Part shown: piece after piece, positions 45,109-53,943 of the stretch
How the letters are laid out: every line of letters begins with the position of its first letter
Numbering within the stretch: the stretch's first letter is position 1
Source: Pseudomonas lactucae
GTDB taxonomy: Bacteria > Pseudomonadota > Gammaproteobacteria > Pseudomonadales > Pseudomonadaceae
NCBI RefSeq assembly: GCF_016937615.1
Contig: NZ_JAFHKI010000016.1
Span: 1 to 64,000, forward strand
Length of the DNA stretch: 64,000 nt
Reading direction: 5' to 3'
The notes under the pieces: generated by a model
Database searches by the model: none
What the model was told of the DNA's origin: nothing
Seen by the model: the letters and a program-made list of their open reading frames with translations, nothing else
Translations under genes and position numbers: made by a program

Positions 45109-46590
45109 TCACACCAGTTGGAAAACGGCGTCGAATCGCTCGAGCGCGTCGTCGATGACGTCATCGGTATCGGCCAGGCTGGTGTAGATCCGACTGCCGG
45201 CCAGCGTGATCAAGCCGTGCGCGGTGTACGCGGCGCCCATCTCTTCCATCATGTGCTTGCGTGACTTGGCCTCATTGCGCGCGCGCAGCAGCTTGAGCGG
45301 GTTGCTGGTGTCGAGCAACAGCACGCCGGAGGTCTGCAAATGCACGATCGAACCCATGTTATAGGCCACATATGGCAAGCCACGGCGATTGATGATTTCT
45401 TCCAGCCCTTTGCGCATGCGGTCGCCGGCACGCCCCGCCAGCGCCGGTGCATTCAGTTTGCGCGCCTCGAGCAGCGCGTAGTAGCCCGCCACGCAGGACA
45501 ACGGGTTGGCTGACAGCGTACCGCCGACAAACGCCCGCCGCGCCGAAGTGCCGATGCCACCGGCGAGCAACTGCATGACATCCCTGCGCCCGCCGATCGC
45601 ACCCGCCATGGGGTAGCCCCCGGTCAGGCACTTGCCCAGCACGGTGATGTCCGGCATCACATTGAAATACGCTTGTGCACCGCCCAGACCGGCACGGAAA
45701 CCGGTGACCACTTCGTCGAAAATCAGCAGCGTATCGAACTCGTCGCACAGCTTGCGCAACTGGCGGTTGAAATCCGGATGCACCGGACGCGTGCCGCTTT
45801 CCGGGCCGAAGGGTTCCACCATGATCGCCGCCGTGCCGCCGCGCAGGCGATTGATCTGCAAGCGCCGCCGCAACGCGTCCAGGTTATTCGGCGGGCTCTC
45901 CTGGGTGTGAGCCGTGGCGCCACGCGGAATGCCGACGGCCTCCATGCGACCGGTGCCCGGCAAGCGCATGCCGTAGACCAACTGGTCACTCCAGCCGTGA
46001 TACGCCCCACCGATCTTGATCACCCATTTCTTGCGGGTATAGGCACGTGCCAGACGCACCGCCGCCATGACCGCCTCGGTACCCGAGCCCAGCAGACGCA
46101 CCATGTCGACGCCGGGCATCAGTTCGCAGACCAATTGCGCCAGCTTCACCTCGTATTCATGCAACAGGCCGGTGACCGGGCCGCAGTCGTCGAGGATGCG
46201 ATTGACCTGCTCACGAATCGCCGGGTGGTTGGAGCCCAGCAAGGTCGGCCCGCCGGCCTGGAGAAAATCGATATAACGGTTGCCGTCCACATCGGTCAGG
46301 TGCGCGCCCTTGGCCTGGGCGATGGCCAGCGGGAATGGGTGGTTGAATGCCAGGTTGTGCTGCACGCCACCGGGTATGTATTTTTTCGCCTCCTCGGAGA
46401 GTCGCCGCGATCCCTGGCAGCGTTCGTCGAAGTAACCCATGACCTTGTTCAGCGCGTCGCGCTTCAAGGGTCGAATCGGTTGTTTGACCAGCGCATCGAA
46501 ACGCCGATACAGCGAATCGACATCCGGCCATTGGGAAACCGCAGAGTCTGTTACCGCAGGCAGTGTGATGGGATCAAGAGGCTTGTTCAT
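45109..46590 (-). CDS. Class III aminotransferase, glutamate-1-semialdehyde aminomutase-like
   Basis: A 493-residue PLP enzyme. Segments IPGGVQHNLAFNHPFPLAIAQAKGAHLTDVDGNRYIDFLQAGGP, LLGSGTEAVMAAVRLARAYT, the cofactor Asp in LLIFDEVVTGFRAG and the PLP Lys in ITVLGKCLTGGYPMAGAIGG are complete. It is longer than HemL (about 430) by an N-terminal extension of 60 residues and belongs to the HemL-like group that acts on diverse keto or amino substrates. It overlaps the intact aldolase gene by 4 bp and precedes the degenerate aldolase, so it probably transaminates an aldolase product. Confidence 0.88.
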   Translation of the reverse strand: MNKPLDPITLPAVTDSAVSQWPDVDSLYRRFDALVKQPIRPLKRDALNKVMGYFDERCQGSRRLSEEAKKYIPGGVQHNLAFNHPFPLAIAQAKGAHLTDVDGNRYIDFLQAGGPTLLGSNHPAIREQVNRILDDCGPVTGLLHEYEVKLAQLVCELMPGVDMVRLLGSGTEAVMAAVRLARAYTRKKWVIKIGGAYHGWSDQLVYGMRLPGTGRMEAVGIPRGATAHTQESPPNNLDALRRRLQINRLRGGTAAIMVEPFGPESGTRPVHPDFNRQLRKLCDEFDTLLIFDEVVTGFRAGLGGAQAYFNVMPDITVLGKCLTGGYPMAGAIGGRRDVMQLLAGGIGTSARRAFVGGTLSANPLSCVAGYYALLEARKLNAPALAGRAGDRMRKGLEEIINRRGLPYVAYNMGSIVHLQTSGVLLLDTSNPLKLLRARNEAKSRKHMMEEMGAAYTAHGLITLAGSRIYTSLADTDDVIDDALERFDAVFQLV

Positions 46591-47264
46591 GATGGGGTCT
46601 CGGAAGAAAAGTGAGCGTCGGCTGCGCTGGACCGCGCCAGCGCAGCGACCAGGCGTGCCACGGCGGCGGGTGACTGTGATTGGGTGCGGGACTGTTCGTT
46701 GATGTGACGCAGCAGGTAGTCACGGCAGAACGTTTCCAGATCCTCGAGGCGCGCCAGGGTCGTCTCGATATCCGGGCCACAGCACAGCACACCGTGGTTG
46801 CGCATCAGGTAGGCGTTGTAGTCCCAGCGAATGGTGCGGCCGAACTTGCCGGCCAACCAGTTGGAGCCGGAGGGCGCGTACCCCACCATGGGAATATGTT
46901 TGCCCAGGGAGTCCCACAGCTTGGGGTCCGGGACATCCAGCGGTTCCCCGAGCAAGGTGCAGGCGCTGGCGACGGGTTGATGGGTATGGATGCTGCACTG
47001 CACATCCGGGCGGGCGCGCAGGATCTTTGCATGCAAACCGCTTTCAACCGTAGGCGCGCGGTCACCGGAGAGTTGCGCCAAGTCCTTGAGGCGCAGCACA
47101 CAGACGTCCTCGGGGCGCATCGTGAAATAGTCGGTGGCCGACGGCGTGACCGCAATGTGCTGCGCATCGATGCGCAAAGCGAGGTTACCGCCCGTTGCCG
47201 CAAAAAAGCCGCGGTGACACAGGTGCTGTGATAGCTCAACGATTTGTCGTTGGACATGACTCAT
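46587..47264 (-). CDS. Class II aldolase/adducin family protein (active type)
   Basis: A 225-residue zinc-dependent aldolase or epimerase. GFFAATGGNLALRI binds the phosphate, E74 is the catalytic acid (PTVESGLH), H93 and H95 form the HxH pair (SIHTHQPVAS) and H157 the third ligand (MRNHGVLCCG). All four key residues of fuculose-phosphate aldolase/ribulose-phosphate 4-epimerase are conserved. Overlapping the sugar kinase gene by 4 bp, it would split or epimerise a phosphorylated product of that kinase. The exact substrate is not readable. Confidence 0.88.
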   Translation of the reverse strand: MSHVQRQIVELSQHLCHRGFFAATGGNLALRIDAQHIAVTPSATDYFTMRPEDVCVLRLKDLAQLSGDRAPTVESGLHAKILRARPDVQCSIHTHQPVASACTLLGEPLDVPDPKLWDSLGKHIPMVGYAPSGSNWLAGKFGRTIRWDYNAYLMRNHGVLCCGPDIETTLARLEDLETFCRDYLLRHINEQSRTQSQSPAAVARLVAALARSSAADAHFSSETPS

Positions 47265-48889
47265 GAGGCAGTCTCCTGCATGGGGTTCAGGCGCCGATAA
47301 AGCGGTGCGAGGCGTTTACGCACTTCCTGGAACGTGGCGAATTGATCGTCATACAGCGCACGACTGGCACGGGACGGTTCAAACAGACGATGCGGGCGTT
47401 TGAGGCTCGACAGGTCGTGAAACTGCAGCTTGCCCAGCGCCACCGCGGCAATGAACGCGGCGCCACGGGCGTTGGTCTGGATCGCGTTCTGCGGTTGCTG
47501 GATCACGCGTCCGCAAACGTCGGCCATGATCTGGCACCACACGTCGGATTGGGCGCCGCCACCGGTGGCCACGATCACGTCGCTGGACCGGCCGAGAAAG
47601 CGCGAGAACGGCTCGAACATCCAGCGTGTATTGAGCGCGACCCCTTCCATGAAGGCGCGAATGATGTCCTCGCGTGAGTGCTCCAGCTTCAGGTTGAACA
47701 AACCGGCACGCAGGCTGGGATCACTGATCGGCGAGCGCTCGCCGCACAGCCAGGGGGTGTAGATCAATCCCCTCGACCCCGGCGGCACCCGCGCGGCGAT
47801 GCGGTCGAGCAAGGCGTAGACATCCGGCTGCTGTTCATCGCTGAGCAATTCATCCGGGTGGTACAACACTTTGTCGCGCAGGAACGAAAGGTTCGCGCCG
47901 GCCGCCGACTGCATCGCCATCGCCAGGTAGCGGCCGTTGACGGCACTGGGCACCGCCGCAATGTGATGACGCACGCTGGTTTTCTTGAACGGAACGTGCG
48001 CGCCCACCCACGATGAAGTGCCCAGGTAAAGGTGCGGGGCAAAATCGCTGACGGAGGCGCCGACCGCCACCGCCGAGGTGTCCACGGCGCCCGCCACTAC
48101 CTGTGTGCCGCGCGCCAGCCCGAGGGTGTCGGCAAGCTCCGGGCGCAGCGTGCCGATCACATCCGTGGAGCTGACAAGATCGGGCAATTTGCCAGCCTCG
48201 ATCCCCAGCGCCCTGACCAGTCCATCGTCGTAGCGGATACGATGAGGGTCACGGTTATCGGTGATCCAGGCGGTCAGCATCGAGTCGTTGGTGGCGCAAT
48301 AGCGACCCGACAGGCGCAGGTTCATGTAGTCGAGTACGTTGAGGAACTTGTGGGTTCGCTCGTAACGCTGCGGCTCATGATCGAGGATGTAGGCCATGTG
48401 CCCGGCCGAATCCATGCCGGACAAAGAAGCCACGCCACCGGTCAGGCGCAGTGAGCGCCAGAGTTTGAGCGGCCCGTACCCGGCCAGGCTGAATCGCCCG
48501 CCGCCCATGCGTTTTTTAACCGCACCGGCGCCGCGTTTATCCAGCCACAACATCGCGCGTCCAATGGCAATGCCGTCTCGATCCACGCACACCGTGCCTT
48601 CGCTCTGTGTCGAACAACACACCGCGATCACCTGGCGACGCCTGACCGGGTCAGCGCTCAACAGTTCGTTGGCGCCGCGCAGGAAGGCATCCCACCAGTC
48701 CTGCGGCTCCTGCTCGACACTCAACCCGCTCACATGCAGCGGCACGCTGTGAAACGCCCATGCGCGAATATCGCCTTCCAGTGAAACCAGAGCGCACTTG
48801 CAACCGGAGGTGCCGAGGTCCACCGCGAGAACGAGTTGCTCCAGACCGGTGGCCGCCTGAGGCGTCCGGGATAAGAAAAGCGAAGTCAT
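47261..48889 (-). CDS. FGGY-family carbohydrate kinase
   Basis: A 542-residue sugar kinase. The N-terminal phosphate loop is VLAVDLGTSGCKCALVSLEG, followed by VIAVCCSTQSEGTVCVD, VAGAVDTSAVAVGASV and the FGGY C-terminal segment VIVATGGGAQSDVWCQIMADVCGRVIQ. It resembles xylulokinase more than glycerol kinase. ATP-dependent phosphorylation of an open-chain ketose or polyol would feed the overlapping aldolase. It starts 10 bp after the porin gene stop. Confidence 0.9.
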   Translation of the reverse strand: MTSLFLSRTPQAATGLEQLVLAVDLGTSGCKCALVSLEGDIRAWAFHSVPLHVSGLSVEQEPQDWWDAFLRGANELLSADPVRRRQVIAVCCSTQSEGTVCVDRDGIAIGRAMLWLDKRGAGAVKKRMGGGRFSLAGYGPLKLWRSLRLTGGVASLSGMDSAGHMAYILDHEPQRYERTHKFLNVLDYMNLRLSGRYCATNDSMLTAWITDNRDPHRIRYDDGLVRALGIEAGKLPDLVSSTDVIGTLRPELADTLGLARGTQVVAGAVDTSAVAVGASVSDFAPHLYLGTSSWVGAHVPFKKTSVRHHIAAVPSAVNGRYLAMAMQSAAGANLSFLRDKVLYHPDELLSDEQQPDVYALLDRIAARVPPGSRGLIYTPWLCGERSPISDPSLRAGLFNLKLEHSREDIIRAFMEGVALNTRWMFEPFSRFLGRSSDVIVATGGGAQSDVWCQIMADVCGRVIQQPQNAIQTNARGAAFIAAVALGKLQFHDLSSLKRPHRLFEPSRASRALYDDQFATFQEVRKRLAPLYRRLNPMQETAS

Positions 48890-48899
48890 AAAGGTCTAC

Positions 48900-49781
48900 T
48901 CAGAAAGTACGCGAAATCGACGCCACCCAACGGTTTTCATCCGTGGCGCGCACATGCCCGTCGTCCTCGGCCATATACAACTCGCGCGCGCGCGTCTTGG
49001 CGGTGACAAAGTCCAGCCCCCAATCGAAGCCCCACCAGTGATGGATCAGGCCGATGTCGTAGTCCGCCGCGTTCGCTTCGGAGAAATTGACGATTTGCTG
49101 ATAGCCCGCATGCAGCTTGAGCGTGGTGTTCATGCCGAGTGCGTATTTGTAGTCCAGGTCATAGAGCATGCTGCCACGGGAATTGCGATCGCCCTTGGCG
49201 TAGCATTCAAGGCCCTTGGTGGGGTCATCGCGGAACTGCAACTGGGCCCCGCACACGCCTCCGGTATTGGCGCCACGATAGGTCTTGGACAAGACCCTGG
49301 CGACTCGTCCCTCCAACGCGCCGTAGCCGATTTCCAGCACAGCGAACTGGCTGTTGTAGTTGGTCGTGCGTTCATCGGTGGGAGTGAAGGTGTCGAAGTC
49401 GAATTTGTTCGGCGCCTTGAACTGCGCCCCCGGGAACATCTCCGCCGCCAGGCCCACGCCGTAGTGCCACGCTTCCGGGTCGCCAAAGCGATAACCGCCG
49501 GCGAGCAAGACGCCCAGTCCATCACCTTCAAGAAACTGCTTTTTGCTGACAGTGGTGAACTCGGCAAGCGCGACCAGGCCACTTTCATGGGCAACCTGAA
49601 CGGTGACGCGGGCGCCGGGATGATTCAAGGAATCCGAAACGCCCCGAGTGCGGACGTCGGATACCGCCTTGGCCGTGACATCGATGGCATAGCTGGCCAT
49701 TTCGTCGGCGAAGGCCAGGGATGGGCTGACAATGGGCCACAGCAAGGCGGCCATCAGATAATGGTGTGTTGTTGCACGCAT
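48900..49781 (-). CDS. TorF family putative outer membrane porin
   Basis: A 293-residue beta-barrel precursor with a clear signal peptide (LMAALLWPIVSPSLAFA). The strands TRGVSDSLNHPGARVTVQVAHESGLVALAEF and the terminal aromatic residue (SISRTF) are typical of the TorF/gcw_chp outer-membrane family. It precedes the kinase gene by 10 bp and probably admits the substrate of this catabolic-looking operon. The two Cys near 175-190 (GVCGAQLQFRDDPTKGLECYAK) may form an exposed-loop disulfide. Confidence 0.85.
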   Translation of the reverse strand: MRATTHHYLMAALLWPIVSPSLAFADEMASYAIDVTAKAVSDVRTRGVSDSLNHPGARVTVQVAHESGLVALAEFTTVSKKQFLEGDGLGVLLAGGYRFGDPEAWHYGVGLAAEMFPGAQFKAPNKFDFDTFTPTDERTTNYNSQFAVLEIGYGALEGRVARVLSKTYRGANTGGVCGAQLQFRDDPTKGLECYAKGDRNSRGSMLYDLDYKYALGMNTTLKLHAGYQQIVNFSEANAADYDIGLIHHWWGFDWGLDFVTAKTRARELYMAEDDGHVRATDENRWVASISRTF

Positions 49782-49808
49782 GAGGCTCTCCTACAAGAAA
49801 GGTCGGAT

Positions 49809-50234
49809 TTACAAAGTGCAAACCGGTGCAGGAGGCAGTGAGGCAATGCGTTCGAATTGCTCTGTCTTGCCGAGAATCTCGGTGCCGACAAAAGCCCGGA
49901 CATTGAGGATTCCCTCTTTGACCCGAACGACGCCTTTGTATTTTTTATGATCACGAGGGTCGAACACCCAGCCATCGCGCCACGCTTGCTGGTCAAAACG
50001 CTCCAGCTGCATGATCTGTACGCCGCAATCGTTTGTGGTGGAGGCCACGTCCTTGACCCAGACCACCTTTCCACACAGCGCGCCAGGCTTGTCGGCGCAA
50101 TCGTCTACCTTGACCACAGCGTCCTTTTCCGACGTGAGCCACAGGCCCTTGGCTTCCTGTGGGCCCGCTGCCGCATAACCGCTGGAAGAGCACACCAGTG
50201 CCAGGGAAAGGAAAAGCCATTGCCGAGCGTTCAT
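49809..50234 (-). CDS. DUF2147 secreted protein
   Basis: A 141-residue exported protein with a signal peptide (FLSLALVCSSSGYAAA). The body GLWLTSEKDAVVKVDDC, LCGKVVWVKD, DPRDHKKYKGVVRVKEGILNVRAFVG matches the DUF2147 beta-barrel family of periplasmic proteins of unknown function. Two Cys pairs are possible. It is the first gene of the minus-strand operon, 27 bp before the porin, and divergent from a TetR regulator. Confidence 0.86.
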   Translation of the reverse strand: MNARQWLFLSLALVCSSSGYAAAGPQEAKGLWLTSEKDAVVKVDDCADKPGALCGKVVWVKDVASTTNDCGVQIMQLERFDQQAWRDGWVFDPRDHKKYKGVVRVKEGILNVRAFVGTEILGKTEQFERIASLPPAPVCTL

Positions 50235-50312
50235 AAGTAGTCACCTGTATTTTTTGTTTTAAGAGACCGTCACACTAACGACGCATCGGTTATGATAGTC
50301 ATCGCTACACGA

Positions 50313-50324
50313 TAGTTATAACTA
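50313..50324. promoter_or_regulatory. Perfect 12-bp palindrome, candidate TetR operator
   Basis: TAGTTATAACTA lies in the A/T-rich 162-bp gap between the DUF2147 operon and the divergent TetR gene, with further CGATA/TATCG symmetry around it (50310-50333). Its position suits repression of both directions. The region is markedly richer in A/T than the coding sequence on either side. Confidence 0.5.
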
Positions 50325-50396
50325 CCATTATCGAGCTCAGCAACATTTTTTTTCATTTTGATAAGCTGACTCTTCACCCTTTTTTGCCAGGTACCT

Positions 50397-51071
50397 ATGG
50401 TCAAGCTCAACACTGCCAGCGCCCGCGCCGCCACCACCGGGAAAACCCAGGAACACAAGAAGCCGCCTGCACAGCAACGCAGCACCGAGACCTACGAACG
50501 CATCCTGGTCGCCACCGCGCAGACCCTGTGCGACGTTGGCATCGAACGCCTGTCCACCAACCTGGTCTGCGAATGTGCCGGGCTGACGCCGCCGGCGCTG
50601 TACCGCTACTTTCCGAACAAATACGCACTGCTGAGCGTGCTGGGTGAACGTCTGCTGGAGAAACAGAACGGCCTGATCGACAACTGGATCACGCCGCAGC
50701 TGTTGTCCGGACCGCCCGAAGTCCTGGAGTCGGCGCTCGCCGAGCTGATCCTGGACACCTACCGGGTCACCCAGGCGACGCTGGGCGGCATGTGGATTCT
50801 CAAGGGGTTGCGCGCCGTACCGGCACTGGAGCACGTGCGGCTCGACTCCCACCGCAAGGTGTCCGCCGCACAGGCGCAGATCCTCGCAGCGATATTTCCA
50901 CAGGCCGATCCTCAACAGCTGGCCACCGCTGCCCGTGTCGCGGTGGAGATGATTCACGCCACGATCGAACTGTTGTTCGATGAGTCCATGGACCCCAAAA
51001 ATGTATGTGCGATGGTCGCGTCGATGATTGTCAGCCACCTGGATCGGTTGGCGCCTGCTCCAAGCGCATGA
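50397..51071 (+). CDS. TetR/AcrR family transcriptional regulator
   Basis: A 224-residue repressor with a 30-residue basic N-terminal tail, then TetR_N (RSTETYERILVATAQTLCDVGIERLSTNLVCECAGLTPPALYRYFPNKYALLSVLGERL, about 28-87) and a helical ligand domain. It is divergent from the seven-gene minus-strand operon and upstream of a co-directional gene set. It probably controls both through the A/T-rich spacer. The inducer is unknown but presumably relates to the operon's substrate. Confidence 0.88.
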   Translation: MVKLNTASARAATTGKTQEHKKPPAQQRSTETYERILVATAQTLCDVGIERLSTNLVCECAGLTPPALYRYFPNKYALLSVLGERLLEKQNGLIDNWITPQLLSGPPEVLESALAELILDTYRVTQATLGGMWILKGLRAVPALEHVRLDSHRKVSAAQAQILAAIFPQADPQQLATAARVAVEMIHATIELLFDESMDPKNVCAMVASMIVSHLDRLAPAPSA

Positions 51072-51211
51072 AGTGAAGTGCGGGCGAACATGGCCGGCGT
51101 GAACCCGTTGGCCGGCCGCATCGCACCTTCATCGTCATCCAGGCACGCTTTACCCTCCCAGCGGCGAGACCACGCGTCATTTCACTTACCGCTGAACTCA
51201 TTGGGTCCTTC

Positions 51212-52432
51212 ATGCGCCGTGTCGAAACTGCCCCGCTGCTTCCCGCTCGCGATTACGCCTATTACCACCAGGTGCTGGACGGGGTGCGGTTACCTGCCGC
51301 GTTCGTCGACCTGGATGCGCTGACCGCCAACCTCCAGCAGTTGGGCAAACGTGCCGGGCGCCTGCCCGTGCGGCTGGTGACCAAATCCATACGTTCGGTG
51401 GAGATGATGCGGATGATCATGAGCGCAGCGCCCTTCGTGCAGGGCCTGCTGTGCTACTCCGCCGCCGAGGCCGCCTGGCTGGCCAGCCTGGGTTTCGACG
51501 ATATCGTGGTGGCCTACCCGACGGTCGATGCGCGCAGCCTGGTCAAAGTCGCCTGCCAGTTGCGCCGGGGACGCTCGATTACGCTGATGGTCGACAATCG
51601 GGCTCAGGTGCAGGCGATCAACGAGGTCGCGGTGACGGAAGGCGTGGTCATGCCGTTGGCCATCGATCTGGATATGTCCTCGGTTTTTCCAGGGCTGTAC
51701 TTCGGTGTGCACCGCTCGCCGATCAATGACGAGGCGAGTGCACTGGCCCTGGCCACCGCTATCGCCGCTTCGCAAGGCGTCGAGCTGCAGGGCCTGATGG
51801 GCTACGAAGGGCAGATCGCCGGGCTGATGGACGCGGTGCCGGGCCAAGCCATCAAGAATGTGATCATCCGTTTTCTCAAACGTCGTTCCATTGCCCAGGT
51901 CAATAAACGCCGTGAGCAGGTGGTGCACGCCTTGCGCAGGGCCGGCCACACTTTGCGGTTCGTGAACGGCGGCGGCACGGGCAGTTTTGAAAGCACCCGT
52001 CTCGACCCTTCAGTGACCGAGTTGGCGGCCGGCTCCGGCCTGTACGCGCCGACTCTGTTCGACCACTACCAAGCCTTTGAACTGACGCCCGCCGCCGGCT
52101 TTGCCTTGCCCGTGACACGCACCCAGGCCCCCGGCGTGATGGTGTGTTCCGGCGGCGGTTACATCGCCTCCGGGCCTGCGGGCAAGGACCGATTGCCCCA
52201 GCCCTGGTTACCTGGCGGCTGGCGTTTGATCGACAACGAAGCCGCCGGCGAAGTCCAGACCCCCTTGCGGGGCAACCTGGATGACGCCTTGAACATCGGT
52301 GATCCGATGCTGTTCCGTCACGCCAAGGCGGGCGAGTTGTGTGAACGTTTCGATGAATTGCTAGTGATCAGCAACGGCCGTGTGATGGAACGCGTGCCGA
52401 CGTATCGCGGCGAAGGCAAGAACTTCCTCTGA
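51212..52432 (+). CDS. D-threonine aldolase/DSD1-like fold III PLP enzyme
   Basis: A 406-residue alanine-racemase-type PLP protein. The cofactor Lys is in RLVTKSIRSVEMM (about residue 53), the barrel continues with VVAYPTVDARSLV, IDLDMSSVFPGLYFGVHRSP, LQGLMGYEGQIAG and NGGGTGSFES, and the C-terminal sheet has the metal-site-like segment of D-threonine aldolases. These enzymes cleave or deaminate beta-hydroxy amino acids. The ATG at 51212 is the first plausible start; 51072-51211 shows no gene. Its PLP chemistry may connect with the aminotransferase of the divergent operon. Confidence 0.83.
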   Translation: MRRVETAPLLPARDYAYYHQVLDGVRLPAAFVDLDALTANLQQLGKRAGRLPVRLVTKSIRSVEMMRMIMSAAPFVQGLLCYSAAEAAWLASLGFDDIVVAYPTVDARSLVKVACQLRRGRSITLMVDNRAQVQAINEVAVTEGVVMPLAIDLDMSSVFPGLYFGVHRSPINDEASALALATAIAASQGVELQGLMGYEGQIAGLMDAVPGQAIKNVIIRFLKRRSIAQVNKRREQVVHALRRAGHTLRFVNGGGTGSFESTRLDPSVTELAAGSGLYAPTLFDHYQAFELTPAAGFALPVTRTQAPGVMVCSGGGYIASGPAGKDRLPQPWLPGGWRLIDNEAAGEVQTPLRGNLDDALNIGDPMLFRHAKAGELCERFDELLVISNGRVMERVPTYRGEGKNFL

Positions 52433-52486
52433 TGACCCGCGCTCTCCAACCCGCCTCTTCCGGCATCACGCCCAAGGAATACCGTC

Positions 52487-53922
52487 ATGAACCAGCCCAT
52501 CAGCAGCCTGCCCTCCTCGCTTGAACCCGTGCCGTTGCTCAATGAGCTGTTCACCGCGCAACAAGCCGCCGTGTATGCCCAGGGTGCTCCCAGCTACGCG
52601 CAGCGCATCGCTGCCCTGGACGCGGTGTTACGCCTGGTGAGCGATCACCATGATCAACTGTTGGAAGCGGTGAGCGCCGATTTCGGCAACCGTTCGTTCG
52701 CCGAGACCCAACTCAGTGAGCTGATGCCCATCGTCAACGGCATCAAGCATATCCGCGCGCACCTCAAAGCCTGGATGCGCCCCAGCAAACGCAAGGTGGG
52801 CATCGCCTTCAAGCCCGCATCGGCCAAGGTGATCTATCAACCCTTGGGCGTGGTGGGCATTCTGGCGCCCTGGAACTATCCGCTGACGCTGACCCTGGCG
52901 CCGCTGGTGGAAGCGCTGGCGGCGGGCAATCGGGTGATGATCAAACCGTCGGAGCTGAGCCCGCGCACCGCCGCGTTGCTGCAATACTTGCTGGCCAAGA
53001 CCTTTCCCGCCGACCAGGTCACCGTGGTCATCGGCGACGCGCAATTGGCCGGGCGTTTCAGTGAGCTGCCGTTCGATCACTTGTTGTTTACCGGTTCCTC
53101 CCAGGTCGGCGCCTGGTGATGGCGGCCGCGGCGCGCAACCTGACTCCGGTGACCCTGGAGTTGGGAGGCAAGTCACCGGTTGTGCTCACGGCTGATTTCC
53201 CGCTGAAAAAAGCCGCACGCATGATCGCCATCGGCAAGTTGTTCAACGCCGGGCAAACCTGTGTCGCCCCCGATTACGTGCTGGTACCGCGCCAGCTGGT
53301 CGAGCGCTTTGCCACCGAATGGATGGCGGCGGCCAAGCAGCTGTACCCCAGCATCGACGGCAACAAAGACTACACCTCGATTATTTCGCGGCGTCACTAT
53401 GAGCGCCTGTTGAACCTGGTGGATCAGGCCATCGTGGCTGGGGCCAAGGTCTGGCAGGACAGCGCGTTCGATAAGACCACCGAGCGCAAAATCCCACCGA
53501 CCCTGCTGACCGACGTGCCGCTGAGCACCGACATCATGCGCGAGGAAATCTTCGGCCCGCTGTTGCCGGTGGTCGCCTATGACAGCCTCGACGAGGCGCT
53601 GGCATTTATCAATACACGTCCCAAACCCTTGGCGCTGTATTGCTTCTCCAACGATCGAAACTGCGTTGAACACGTGGTCCGGCACACACGCTCGGGCGGT
53701 GTGACGATCAATGGCACCATGCTGCACGCGACCCAGGACGACCTGCCCTTCGGTGGCGTCGGTGAAAGCGGCACGGGTGCCTACCATGGCTATGAAGGGT
53801 TTGTGCGCCTGTCCCATGCGCGCGGCGTATTCAAGCTGAGCCCCTTCAATATGTCCGATAAGGTCGCGGCGCCGTATGGGCGGCTGACACGCCTGGTCAC
53901 CCGCCTGATGCTGGGCAAATAA
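52487..53922 (+). pseudogene. Coniferyl-aldehyde-type dehydrogenase, frameshifted
   Basis: An NAD(P)-dependent aldehyde dehydrogenase close to CalB (short, about 478 residues). PLGVVGILAPWNYPLTLTLAPLVEALAAGN, the active-site Glu in LELGGKSP and the active-site Cys in NAGQTCVAPDYVLVP are present, with the C-terminal GGVGESGTGAYHGYEGF. The frame breaks near 53110: SSQVGAW then stop, instead of SSQVGRLVMAAAARNL. One missing C in GTCGGCCGCCTG accounts for it. It lies 54 bp after the PLP gene. It is functional if the shift is an error. Confidence 0.85.
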
Positions 53923-53943
53923 CCGCGCGACAAGGAGTACGGC

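Noticed and set aside
36268..53110. CGGCCG as a motif-specific base-calling error site, since two frameshifts restore this hexamer
   Set aside because: The hexamer is present and intact at many other places in the window, for example near 3856, 7336 and 21166, so the coincidence is not explanatory.
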